From: Paenibacillus curdlanolyticus YK9
Lineage (GTDB): Bacteria > Bacillota > Bacilli > Paenibacillales > Paenibacillaceae
Direction: 5' to 3'
Length of the DNA: 64,000 nt
NCBI RefSeq assembly: GCF_000179615.1
Contig: NZ_AEDD01000006.1
Coordinates: forward strand, 33,501-97,500
The notes beneath the pieces were generated by a model, which saw only the letters and a list, made by a program, of their open reading frames with translations, had not been told where the DNA came from and ran no database searches. This document shows positions 35,998 to 44,082 of this stretch, in pieces. Every line of letters begins with the position of its first letter. Within the stretch, counting starts at the first letter, position 1. The translations under genes and the position numbers were made by a program.

Positions 35998-38306
35998 GCC
36001 GATTCCTCCTCGCTGCCCCGGAACTCGGCACTTTCATCCTCCGGAAGCGGAATCATAATTTCAACTTCTAGTCCTTGTCCTGGTGCAGTTCGGAAATAAG
36101 TCTCGCCTTCTAGACCGGACACCCGTTCGCGGATGCCCGACAACCCCATATGCTTGAAGGAGGACTGAAGTCGTTCCAGTTCCATCCCGACTCCGTTATC
36201 TTTATAACGGTAAAAGATCTGCTGTTGATTATAGTGCAGCAGCAGCTCTTGCGTGATGCGATAGAGCGAGAGCACAAGCTCATCGCTAATCTCCACTCGA
36301 AAATCCTGATGACTGAACGTTATCGTGTAGTTTGCGTTCAACTGTGTGTGCGTACATAAATTTTCAATTGCTTCGATCACGCCCATTTCTTTCAAAAACG
36401 GCGGACGCAGCTCGTTACAGGTTTCACGAATTTGATGAATGACATCCAATAGTCCCTCGCGAATATCCTCTAGCTTCGAACGGGTAACCGTTGGCAATTG
36501 CTCATCATGCGTAATCGCTTCGAGCTTGCGGTACCAGAGCAGTTGATCCTGCAATGCCGAATCATGGAGATCGCTTGCCAGCTTCCGGCGCTCCTTCTCC
36601 GAAAGCTGGAATAACAAGCGGAGCACCCATGGAGGCGCTTCCTCGCCCCGCTTCGTATCCAAATCATGAATGAGCCCTTCAATGAGCTGCAAATTCTGAT
36701 ACACGAAGCCGACGTAGGTCATAATTGTTCGCAGCCAAACCTTCTCATCATGGTTGTATTCCATATGATTTTCTTTATCGTCGATCCAGACAAAATGCTG
36801 CGTCCCTCTGCCTTGACCAATCAAATAGCAATAACCCTGAGACATTTTCAAGGAATCCCCGACTCCGGATCGTGATGACATACTGCTATTAAGCTCTGAC
36901 AGCAAAGCCTCAGACGGTACAACGCCTTGGCTCCACTTCAACATAAGGATATTACCCTCAACTCTTCGTTCGATAAACCCTATTGATTGAATAGGCAGCA
37001 ATCCCGTCACTTCGTCGGCCAAGCACCGTTCAAGCTCCGATACTTTCATTACATTCGAGACTCGGCGTGAGAAGCTTTCCAAGCTTTGTTCGAATTCGTG
37101 TGCACCTTTAATAACTTTATTGCGGAATTTACGATCAAGCACTTCCTTGGCGTATAAGAATAAAACAATCATTACATAACCGACCAGAAACGTTTGAATC
37201 CATTGAATCGGTTGAATTGTTCGCTCGAAAAAAGTCAATCCAATCCCTGCAACAATTAACAATGCTGGAAGAATTGCTATTAAACAATAATACCGCAACC
37301 TGCTCATAATAAATTCAATATCCAACAGCTGATTTGAAGCTACCAGATAGGAGTATGTTAAGGGCAATAACAACAAAAATAAGCCTGCGACACTTGGATC
37401 GATGATCATGTGGCCAAAGATCATCATTGGAAACACATCTAATAAAATTAATGGTAGAAATGCACCTATATTACTGATCATCATATACTTCAGCAATGCG
37501 CGATGAGATGTATTTCGATAACGAAAATACATTCGAGCTTGTATGAGGAAGGCAAATGTCATCCCGGCACTAAACACTAAAAAAAGTGCCGTAGAGGAAC
37601 TTCCGGATTTTTGGAAAATCGAAACTATGCTTAAACCTTGAGCAAAAAAGACTAACCCCCATACTGACATAATGGCGTACCAAATGTATACCGCTTTGCG
37701 GTTAACAACATAAATTCCTGCTCTGCTAAAATAGTTATGCAAGAAGTGAACAAAAAAAGCAGGGGCAAACGTTACTGTAAGCTTCATTACTATTCCAGCG
37801 AGTTTGTCGCCCCTGGTATTCCCGCCTGCAGCCAAATAACCGATCGATACAGACAACAGAAACAATATCAATAGAAGGGCAGCACGATCATGTGGTTTCT
37901 TGTAAATGATAAAAGACGAAAATGTAAATAGCAAAATGAATAATGACATTGGAATAACCAATTGATTCAAAGATATCGGCTGTTTATTTGATTTAGAAAA
38001 ATCAAAATGAAGCAGTGTCCCATTTCGATCAACGTGAATACTTTTAGCGCTAGTTATTCCTTTATTACGAGTCAACTGCTCACTATCTGGCGATTTATAG
38101 TCAATTTCAATTAATATATCTCCAACTATAATCCCTTCACTCGCTGCCCAGGAGTCAGCATATATGTCCGATACAATCCATTTATCAGAAACTTGTCTTA
38201 CACCGATCCCCATATACGGAAGACTAAGTTGCAAAACAGTAAGCCATCCCGCCAATATTAGCGTAATAAGCATCACTAGCCAACGCCCATATTTTTTACT
38301 CACCAT
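35994..38306 (-). CDS. comP1: ComP-like sensor kinase, copy 1, lacking the N-box
   Basis: 770 residues. The N-terminal helix is followed by an extracytoplasmic PDZ-like segment (SWAASEGIIVGDILIEID), then about eight membrane helices as in ComP. The HisKA_3 dimerisation part carries DLHDSALQ with phospho-acceptor H581. The ATPase domain then reads YRITQELLLHY: compared with comP2 it lacks 15 residues including RNGIKHSN, the N-box that holds ATP-magnesium. DNGVGM (G1) and GLSGIRERV remain. The deletion is in frame and flanked by a GAGCTGCTG-type direct repeat, which suggests slippage. It probably cannot autophosphorylate. It lies between comX and comA. Confidence 0.88.
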   Translation of the reverse strand: MVSKKYGRWLVMLITLILAGWLTVLQLSLPYMGIGVRQVSDKWIVSDIYADSWAASEGIIVGDILIEIDYKSPDSEQLTRNKGITSAKSIHVDRNGTLLHFDFSKSNKQPISLNQLVIPMSLFILLFTFSSFIIYKKPHDRAALLLILFLLSVSIGYLAAGGNTRGDKLAGIVMKLTVTFAPAFFVHFLHNYFSRAGIYVVNRKAVYIWYAIMSVWGLVFFAQGLSIVSIFQKSGSSSTALFLVFSAGMTFAFLIQARMYFRYRNTSHRALLKYMMISNIGAFLPLILLDVFPMMIFGHMIIDPSVAGLFLLLLPLTYSYLVASNQLLDIEFIMSRLRYYCLIAILPALLIVAGIGLTFFERTIQPIQWIQTFLVGYVMIVLFLYAKEVLDRKFRNKVIKGAHEFEQSLESFSRRVSNVMKVSELERCLADEVTGLLPIQSIGFIERRVEGNILMLKWSQGVVPSEALLSELNSSMSSRSGVGDSLKMSQGYCYLIGQGRGTQHFVWIDDKENHMEYNHDEKVWLRTIMTYVGFVYQNLQLIEGLIHDLDTKRGEEAPPWVLRLLFQLSEKERRKLASDLHDSALQDQLLWYRKLEAITHDEQLPTVTRSKLEDIREGLLDVIHQIRETCNELRPPFLKEMGVIEAIENLCTHTQLNANYTITFSHQDFRVEISDELVLSLYRITQELLLHYNQQQIFYRYKDNGVGMELERLQSSFKHMGLSGIRERVSGLEGETYFRTAPGQGLEVEIMIPLPEDESAEFRGSEEESA

Positions 38307-38334
38307 ACAACCAATGCTCCTTAAAGCAAGTTAA

Positions 38335-38362
38335 GCCGGCACGTGATAAACACGTTACCGGC
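38335..38362 (-). terminator. Hairpin between comX and comP1
   Basis: GCCGGTAACGTG and CACGTGCCGGC arms around TTTAT, followed by TTAACTT. It could be a partial terminator that keeps comX expression above comP1. Confidence 0.55.
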
Positions 38363-38382
38363 CTCGTATTGTTTACTATATC

Positions 38383-38562
38383 TTAATCCCACCAGTATTG
38401 CCCGCGATTCAATTTATCCTCTGGAGATTTTTGCGCTCGCATAATTTCAATCATTACCTGATGTTCGGTTGCGCTTACACCTGCAGGCACGAGACGACCT
38501 TGAAGGAATTGGCTCATCATTTCAGGGCTTTGTTTGAGTTGAGCGATCACGTTTTTAATCAT
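38383..38562 (-). CDS. comX: ComX-like pheromone precursor
   Basis: 59 residues. The start at 38562 is set by AAAGGTGG eight bases upstream. The ComX pattern is clear: an amphipathic N-terminus (MIKNVIAQLKQSPEMMSQFL), QGR, then a helical middle and a short C-terminal pheromone segment ending NRGQYWWD. In known ComX peptides a tryptophan near the C-terminus is prenylated by ComQ; here W57 and W58 are candidates. Unlike the usual comQ-comX-comP-comA order, a whole second comP lies between comQ and comX. Which tryptophan is modified cannot be told. Confidence 0.85.
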   Translation of the reverse strand: MIKNVIAQLKQSPEMMSQFLQGRLVPAGVSATEHQVMIEIMRAQKSPEDKLNRGQYWWD

Positions 38563-38615
38563 CGTGACTACCACCTTTTTTTTATATTTATCTGAGTTGC
38601 TGTAAGCCTATTGCT

Positions 38616-38695
38616 ATTATATCATGAGGCTCGACGGACTTACATCCTAATATACACTGCTAGATTCCACATCTGTATTGCGTGTAGTATTGCGG
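38616..38695 (-). promoter_or_regulatory. comX promoter with ComA-like direct repeats
   Basis: On the minus strand a TATAAT -10 box lies at 38621-38616 with no good -35, as at activator-dependent promoters. About 60 bp upstream are two GTATTGCG words on the plus strand (38676-38683 and 38688-38695, 12-bp period), one forming TTGCGG, the half-site of the B. subtilis ComA box. The remaining sequence between comX and comP2 (38563-38861) has no gene. Confidence 0.5.
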
Positions 38696-38861
38696 TCCCA
38701 TGCATACTCGGATATATACTTCGCGTTGCATTTCGATTAACCATAATTAAGGCAATTGTCCTTTAAAGATGATTCCTACTACATAAGGGGCGTAGCTTGT
38801 CCTCTTCATAATTGGACGACAGTTGGCTGCTTTATCCCTCAATGGTACCGAAGCTCTACCA

Positions 38862-41222
38862 TCAGGCCGTTTCCTCTTCACTCCCCCGAAACTCGGCACT
38901 ATCATCCTCTACAAGCGGAATAATAATTTCAATTTCCAGACCTTGTCCTGGTGCAGTACGGAAATAAGTTTCGCCCTCTAAACCTGAGACCCGCTCCCGG
39001 ATTCCGGATAACCCCATGTGCTCAAACGAAGTCTGCAGCCGATCCATCTCCATCCCAACACCATTGTCCTTATAACGATAGAAAATTTGCTGTTGATGAT
39101 AATGCAGCAGCAGCTCAACACTCGTCGCATTGGAATGCTTTATCCCGTTACGCAGCAACTCTTGTGTAATCCGATAGAGCGCCAGCACATGCTCATCGCC
39201 CATCTCCACTCGAAAATCCTGATGACAAAATGTAATGGTATAATTTGCATTCAACTGCGTATGCGCACATAGATTTTCAATCGCTTCAATTATGCCCATT
39301 TCCTTCAAAAAAGGGGGCCGAAGCTCATTGCAAGTTTCACGAATCTGATGAATGACGTCCAATAATCCCTCTCTGACTCCCTCTAACTCTATACGAGTTG
39401 CCATCGGCAACTGCTCATCATCATGCGTAATCGCCTCAAGCTTACGATACCATAGCAGTTGGTCTTGAAGCGCTGAATCGTGAAGATCACTTGCCAGCAG
39501 TCGGCGCTCCTTTTCCGCTAGTTGGAATAATAAACGGAGTACCCATGGCGGCGGTTCCTCTCCTTGCTTGGTATCAAGATCATGGACGAGCCCTTCGATT
39601 AACTGAAGATTTTGATAGACGAAGCCAACATACGTAATAATGGTTCGCAACCATATCTTCTCATCATGATTGTACTCCATATGATTCGATTTATCATCAA
39701 TCCATACAAAATGCTGCGTACCTCGACCATGTCCGATCATATAACAATATCCTCTGGGTAGTTTTATTGCATCTCCGACACTCGGATGTGCAGGCATTGT
39801 GCAATAAAGATCTGACAACAATGACTCAAGCGGTTCGAGGCCTTGTGTTGACTTTAATGTCATTACATTGCTTTCAATTTGACGTTCGACAAACCCAATT
39901 GAATGAACAGGTAGCAGTCCCAACAATTCATTAGTTAAGCACCGCTCTAGCTCCGATACTTTCATTACATTCGAGACCCTTCGCGAGAAGCTCTCTATAC
40001 TTTGTTCGAATTCTTGTACACCCTTGACCACTTTATTGCGTAAATTTCGATCAAGCACTTCCTTCGCATATAGGAATAAAACAACGGTTACATAGGTTAC
40101 TAAAAATGTTTGCACCCATTGCACTTCTTGAATATTTCGCTCAAAAAGAATCAGACCAATACCTGCGACGATCATAAATGTTGGAAATAATGCTATGATG
40201 TAAAAATAACGGAGCCTGCTCACAATAAAATCAATATCCAGCAGTTGGTTAGAGGCCACCAAATAGGAGTAAGTTAGTGGCAAAAACAATAAAAATGAGC
40301 CTGCTACGCCTGGATTGATGATCAAATGCTTAAGAATAATTGCCGGAAGTATGATGAAGATAATTAAAGGCATAAAGGCTCCGATATTGCCGATCATCAT
40401 ATACTTCAGCAGTGCGCGGTGCGTTGTATTTCGATAACGAATATACATTCTAGCCTGTATGAGAGAGGCGCACACCATCCCTATACTAAACATAATAAAT
40501 AATGGAATCGTCGCACTCCCGGGTTTCTGAAAAATCAAAACCACGTTTAAAGCATCTACGACAAAAACAATACCCCACGCAGACATAATTATATACCACA
40601 TACAAACCACTTTACGGTTTACAACATAAATCCCTGCCCTACTAAAATAGTTATGCAAAAAATGGATAAATAGCGCAGGGGAAAACGTTATAGTGAGCGC
40701 CTCTACCATCCAAACAAACCGATCTCCTCTTGAAGCTGCGCCAGTAGATAAATAACCAATCGCTACAAACATGAGAAACAATGTCAACAGTACTGCAGCA
40801 CGATCATCTTTTTTCTTGTAAAGGATAAATGACGAAAATGTAAATAACAAAATAAATAAGGATAGTGGGATAACCAATTGATTCATCGATATGGGTTGTG
40901 TATAGGGATTGGAAAAATCAAATTGTAACAGCGTTCCATTTCGATTAATATCCATGCTTTTTATACTATTAACATTTCTTTCTTGAGATAATCTCTCGCT
41001 ATCTGGCGGCATATGATCGACTGTAACCAATATATCGCCAACCTTTATCCCTTCGCTTGCAGCCCAAGAGTCTGTATATATCTTTGATACGACCCATTTA
41101 TCAGACTCCAGTTTTAGATCAATCGCCATATAGGGGAGACTCAGTTGCACAATAGTAAGCCAAACTGACACTAGTAACGTCAGTATCATCACAAGCCAAA
41201 TTCCGTACTTTTTGCTCACCAT
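38862..41222 (-). CDS. comP2: ComP-like sensor kinase, copy 2, complete
   Basis: 786 residues, co-linear with comP1 throughout: the same N-terminal helix, PDZ-like segment (SWAASEGIKVGDILVTVD), membrane helices and kinase core with H581 in DLHDSALQ. The N-box QELLRNGIKHSNATSVEL (about 686-700) and G1 box DNGVGM are intact. Even the upstream sequence AAGGAGCATTGGNTGT is shared with comP1, showing that the gene was duplicated with its ribosome binding site. Membrane-region identity is visibly lower than in the kinase core, which may reflect different ligands. It lies directly after comQ. Confidence 0.88.
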   Translation of the reverse strand: MVSKKYGIWLVMILTLLVSVWLTIVQLSLPYMAIDLKLESDKWVVSKIYTDSWAASEGIKVGDILVTVDHMPPDSERLSQERNVNSIKSMDINRNGTLLQFDFSNPYTQPISMNQLVIPLSLFILLFTFSSFILYKKKDDRAAVLLTLFLMFVAIGYLSTGAASRGDRFVWMVEALTITFSPALFIHFLHNYFSRAGIYVVNRKVVCMWYIIMSAWGIVFVVDALNVVLIFQKPGSATIPLFIMFSIGMVCASLIQARMYIRYRNTTHRALLKYMMIGNIGAFMPLIIFIILPAIILKHLIINPGVAGSFLLFLPLTYSYLVASNQLLDIDFIVSRLRYFYIIALFPTFMIVAGIGLILFERNIQEVQWVQTFLVTYVTVVLFLYAKEVLDRNLRNKVVKGVQEFEQSIESFSRRVSNVMKVSELERCLTNELLGLLPVHSIGFVERQIESNVMTLKSTQGLEPLESLLSDLYCTMPAHPSVGDAIKLPRGYCYMIGHGRGTQHFVWIDDKSNHMEYNHDEKIWLRTIITYVGFVYQNLQLIEGLVHDLDTKQGEEPPPWVLRLLFQLAEKERRLLASDLHDSALQDQLLWYRKLEAITHDDEQLPMATRIELEGVREGLLDVIHQIRETCNELRPPFLKEMGIIEAIENLCAHTQLNANYTITFCHQDFRVEMGDEHVLALYRITQELLRNGIKHSNATSVELLLHYHQQQIFYRYKDNGVGMEMDRLQTSFEHMGLSGIRERVSGLEGETYFRTAPGQGLEIEIIIPLVEDDSAEFRGSEEETA

Positions 41223-41289
41223 ACATCCAATGCTCCTTAAAGCAAGTTAGCACTATATTTATAACTTTCTTCCTCCAAAAACTCCCTCA

Positions 41290-42204
41290 CTATGCAAAAC
41301 CACGCAGCCTTTCCTTCCACATCTCGTCGACAGGAAGCTGATCAATCCCGGCTTCCGCCTCATACTGCTTGAGCTTTGCATGAACAAGTCCGTATTCTAC
41401 GCTCCCGCAGCCTTGAATATAATCCATAATTTCTGCCTTCCGCTTCAGCAGCTCGGCTTGTGTAATCTCCCCATCATAGTAGCTTCGTACGAGTGCAGCT
41501 TCCTCCGACTGCTGTTCCAGCACGTATTGAATTGGCAGCGTCTGCTTACGTTCCAGCAAATCATTACGTGTTTCCCACCGCTGCATGCCCTCCACATCGT
41601 TGCGTAATTGAGCCGCTATGCCTATTGCCCTTCCGTACGCTCCAATAAGCTCAGCGTGTTCATCAGTCGCAAGCGCTGCGCCTACTAAACATGCAGCCGC
41701 AACTAATGAACCGGACTTCTCTTCAATCATTTGGAGACACTCTTCCTCCGTCATCGGTTCATTCCGAAGGTCGGTATGCTGGCCGTTCACAGCACGAAGC
41801 ACGCCTTGATTCAGATAAGTTGCAGCCCTCAGTTTACGATCGGAAGGACCGGGTACAGTAAGGATTAGATCCATGGACAACGATTGCAAGCCAATTGCGA
41901 CATTCAGCGCTATCGCCGGATCAATTTGAGACCAAGGCACCTTAGGATTGTCTTTATCTTGTAGGTCATCATATATGTCCAATGCAAGGATCATAAGCTC
42001 AACGGCCGCTGCGCCAGCATCCGCCAGCTGTTCATCGCCGCCAAGCATGCGACAGTGCAATGCAGTAAGTTCGCCGAAGATGCCCCCCTCCGACTGTTTA
42101 TACGCTATAAATTGCTCTGCCAGTTGACGAAGCTCAGGCTCATATAGCGCACCGGCACCCGCCGTACGCAATCGTGCATTAATGGTTGCATACACCGTGG
42201 ACAT
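41290..42204 (-). CDS. comQ: ComQ-like isoprenyl transferase
   Basis: 304 residues from the ATG at 42204, with GGGAGGG eight bases upstream. It has the polyprenyl-synthetase fold with the first aspartate-rich motif in LALDIYDDLQDKDNP (DDxxD) and a second, reduced one in QLRNDVEGM. That combination is typical of ComQ rather than of chain-elongating synthases. ComQ prenylates the C-terminal tryptophan region of ComX with farnesyl or geranyl diphosphate. The comX gene on this strand follows one gene later. An independent promoter is expected because a terminator precedes it. Confidence 0.82.
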   Translation of the reverse strand: MSTVYATINARLRTAGAGALYEPELRQLAEQFIAYKQSEGGIFGELTALHCRMLGGDEQLADAGAAAVELMILALDIYDDLQDKDNPKVPWSQIDPAIALNVAIGLQSLSMDLILTVPGPSDRKLRAATYLNQGVLRAVNGQHTDLRNEPMTEEECLQMIEEKSGSLVAAACLVGAALATDEHAELIGAYGRAIGIAAQLRNDVEGMQRWETRNDLLERKQTLPIQYVLEQQSEEAALVRSYYDGEITQAELLKRKAEIMDYIQGCGSVEYGLVHAKLKQYEAEAGIDQLPVDEMWKERLRGFA

Positions 42205-42237
42205 GGTTGCAGCCCTCCCTATCAATCTCTTATTACT

Positions 42238-42250
42238 AATGTACTACATT
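42238..42250. promoter_or_regulatory. Short palindrome upstream of comQ
   Basis: AATGTACTACATT is a perfect 13-bp dyad in the untranslated region before comQ. It is a possible operator, but nothing else supports that. Confidence 0.25.
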
Positions 42251-42320
42251 TCGAGATGTATAGGGAAATCCCTTCCAGAAACAGCTGCTCTTCACAATCG
42301 AAATCGTTTTTTATTACACA

Positions 42321-42355
42321 AAAAAACTCCCCTTGGCCTGTTACGCCAAAGGGAG
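42321..42355 (-). terminator. Terminator of the LanB-C-domain gene
   Basis: CTCCCTTTGGC and GGCCAAGGGGAG arms on the minus strand, then TTTTTTT. It separates this gene from comQ. Confidence 0.85.
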
Positions 42356-42384
42356 GCATTGGTAAGATGTCCTACAGTATTCTA

Positions 42385-43362
42385 TTACTCTACTACCGCA
42401 ATGCTAAGCTCACAAAGACGCTGTGCTACTCTTGCCAAATAATATTCATAGGCTGGCGTCATGCCGAGCCGGTTATTCATCATATGAATGTGAGACCAAG
42501 CGATGGAACGCATTGCCTCTAACTGGTCTTCTGCCGTCTTAGCTGGTTGTCCTGTATAAGGGACGAGCAATTTCCCCATCATGGCAAGATCCTCAAGGCG
42601 CGAATGTGCTTCGCCAACCATGATCGACCATGCTTCAAGCACCTCGTCTTGCGGTACGTCAGATCCAACTAGCGATGACATCGAGATGCGGCCAGCTAAT
42701 GTTCTAGCTTCATCCATTGCCTGCAGATCGTAACGCATCTTGCCTTCCTTCGTGTTCAAGAATACACTCCAGTAATCTGCGTATGCTGCGAAGAAAGACG
42801 ACAGCTCGTCACGCGTAACGCCAAAGCGCGCAGCTGTGATCACCATCATACTGACGGCAGGAACCATTCTTCTAGAACGACTATTGACAGAACGACTGAT
42901 AATAATAGCTGCCGTCTCGCTAGAGCGTTGGAACAAGCGCTCGCTGATTGGCATCGCCGTAACGCCGCCATATCTAGCAAACTCAGGTTCATATTCTAGC
43001 TCCACAACAGGCGCGAGATCATACTCCAGCGCTGCAGAAGCTTCCCGTACGGAGAATGGTGTGACGTTATCCTTCCATTCCTCCTCATCATGCTCCTGCA
43101 CCATGAGCGGCATGCTCTTAAGGAAACGTTCGCCGGCTGACCTAATTCGGCGCATGGCCGTTTCCGTTGGTCGGAATAACCGCAATCGCAAGTGTGCACC
43201 TCCACCAGAGTAGCGTGTGTAAAACCAGCTGAGGATTTCGCCCTTCTCATGCATTCTCATCACGATAATCAGCAGCTTCTCTACTAATACATGCTCTTGG
43301 AGCTTAGTCCCACGGCAAAACAAATGCAACGCTTTCCAGCCATCATACCGAACGTTCGTCAT
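42385..43362 (-). CDS. Stand-alone lantibiotic-dehydratase C-terminal/thiopeptide-type domain protein
   Basis: 325 residues, SD AGAGGG. The pattern WFYTRYSGGGAHLRLRLF followed by ELEYEPEFARYGG and ISERLFQRSSETAA is the SpaB C-terminal domain. In LanB enzymes this domain removes glutamate from glutamylated Ser/Thr to give dehydroamino acids; stand-alone forms act in thiopeptide pathways as eliminases or pyridine synthases. No glutamylating partner, cyclase or obvious precursor peptide is nearby apart from comX. Position next to comQ suggests, but does not prove, a link with the ComX product. It has its own terminator. Confidence 0.8.
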   Translation of the reverse strand: MTNVRYDGWKALHLFCRGTKLQEHVLVEKLLIIVMRMHEKGEILSWFYTRYSGGGAHLRLRLFRPTETAMRRIRSAGERFLKSMPLMVQEHDEEEWKDNVTPFSVREASAALEYDLAPVVELEYEPEFARYGGVTAMPISERLFQRSSETAAIIISRSVNSRSRRMVPAVSMMVITAARFGVTRDELSSFFAAYADYWSVFLNTKEGKMRYDLQAMDEARTLAGRISMSSLVGSDVPQDEVLEAWSIMVGEAHSRLEDLAMMGKLLVPYTGQPAKTAEDQLEAMRSIAWSHIHMMNNRLGMTPAYEYYLARVAQRLCELSIAVVE

Positions 43363-43756
43363 CCGTCATCCCTCTTCTCTTCTCAGGCATTCTTCATTAA
43401 TTAGACCGTCTCTATCAAGATCCCCTCGACCGCCAATCAACGACCATCTTTCACTATTAGTATCATACTAGAAAATGCGTTTAGTTCTCACCGACTATCC
43501 ATACCGCAATTACCACAAATGTGTTGCGTGATGCCCTACCGGTTTTCCGTCATGATGATGCGGTGATGTTACCCTGCCCCTTACGATGTAACCAATATTT
43601 CCCGTCATTACAGCATTCTAAGGTGACATCGATGTCAGACCCCCGTTAACAAAAACAAAATAAGCACCGCAAAACACGCAATGGCGTTTCTAAGCGAACA
43701 ACATTTTGGTGCAAAACCTGCTGCCGTTAGCAGTAAAATTGCTGTCGAAATACACC
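43363..43756. other. Gene-free region upstream of the LanB-C-domain gene
   Basis: About 390 bp with no convincing coding frame. CCGCAA...CGCAAT at 43667-43682 resembles the two ComA-like words before comX (as their reverse complement), at a 10-bp rather than 12-bp period. That may be chance. No short precursor-peptide gene with a good ribosome binding site could be found here. Confidence 0.4.
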
Positions 43757-43787
43757 GAAAAACGGGGACCATTGTATATGGCCCCCG
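43757..43787 (-). terminator. Terminator downstream of the Gln/Pro-rich pseudogene
   Basis: GCGGGGGCCAT and ATGGTCCCCG arms on the minus strand, then TTTTT. Confidence 0.75.
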
Positions 43788-43812
43788 CTGAATGATCGTG
43801 ACTATTCACTTA

Positions 43813-44067
43813 TTAATAGGAATTGCCGCCGGGCTTTTGCTGATTGCTTTGATCCGACTGAATCCCCTGCTGTTGCTGCTGATTGCCGTATTGTCCCGGC
43901 TGCCGCTTCGCTGGCTCCGGTTGTTGCTGCGGCTGTTGCTTGGGTTACTATTGCGGTTGCTCGAGTTGCTGTTGCGGTTGTTGCTGCTCCCGGCCCTCGC
44001 CTGCGCCTTGACCGCCCGTATCGCATCCATACGCATACAGGAAAGGACTTTTCAATTTCATATTCAT
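43813..44067 (-). pseudogene. Gln/Pro-rich small protein gene broken by two adjacent stop codons
   Basis: From 44067 the frame reads MNMKLKSPFLYAYGCDTGG and enters a Gln/Pro repeat, then meets TAG TAA at 43950-43945. The same frame continues in the same Gln/Pro composition (PKQQPQQQPEPAKRQPGQYG) to a TAA at 43813. Both stops differ from the expected CAG CAA by single C-to-T changes, so an ancestral longer gene is likely. Alternatively the gene simply ends at 39 codons. The ribosome binding site is weak, and no function can be assigned. Confidence 0.45.
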
Positions 44068-44082
44068 CTTCTACGTCATACA

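Noticed and set aside
41223..41289. Second comX between comQ and comP2
   Set aside because: The gap is only 67 bp and holds no frame long enough for a ComX precursor.
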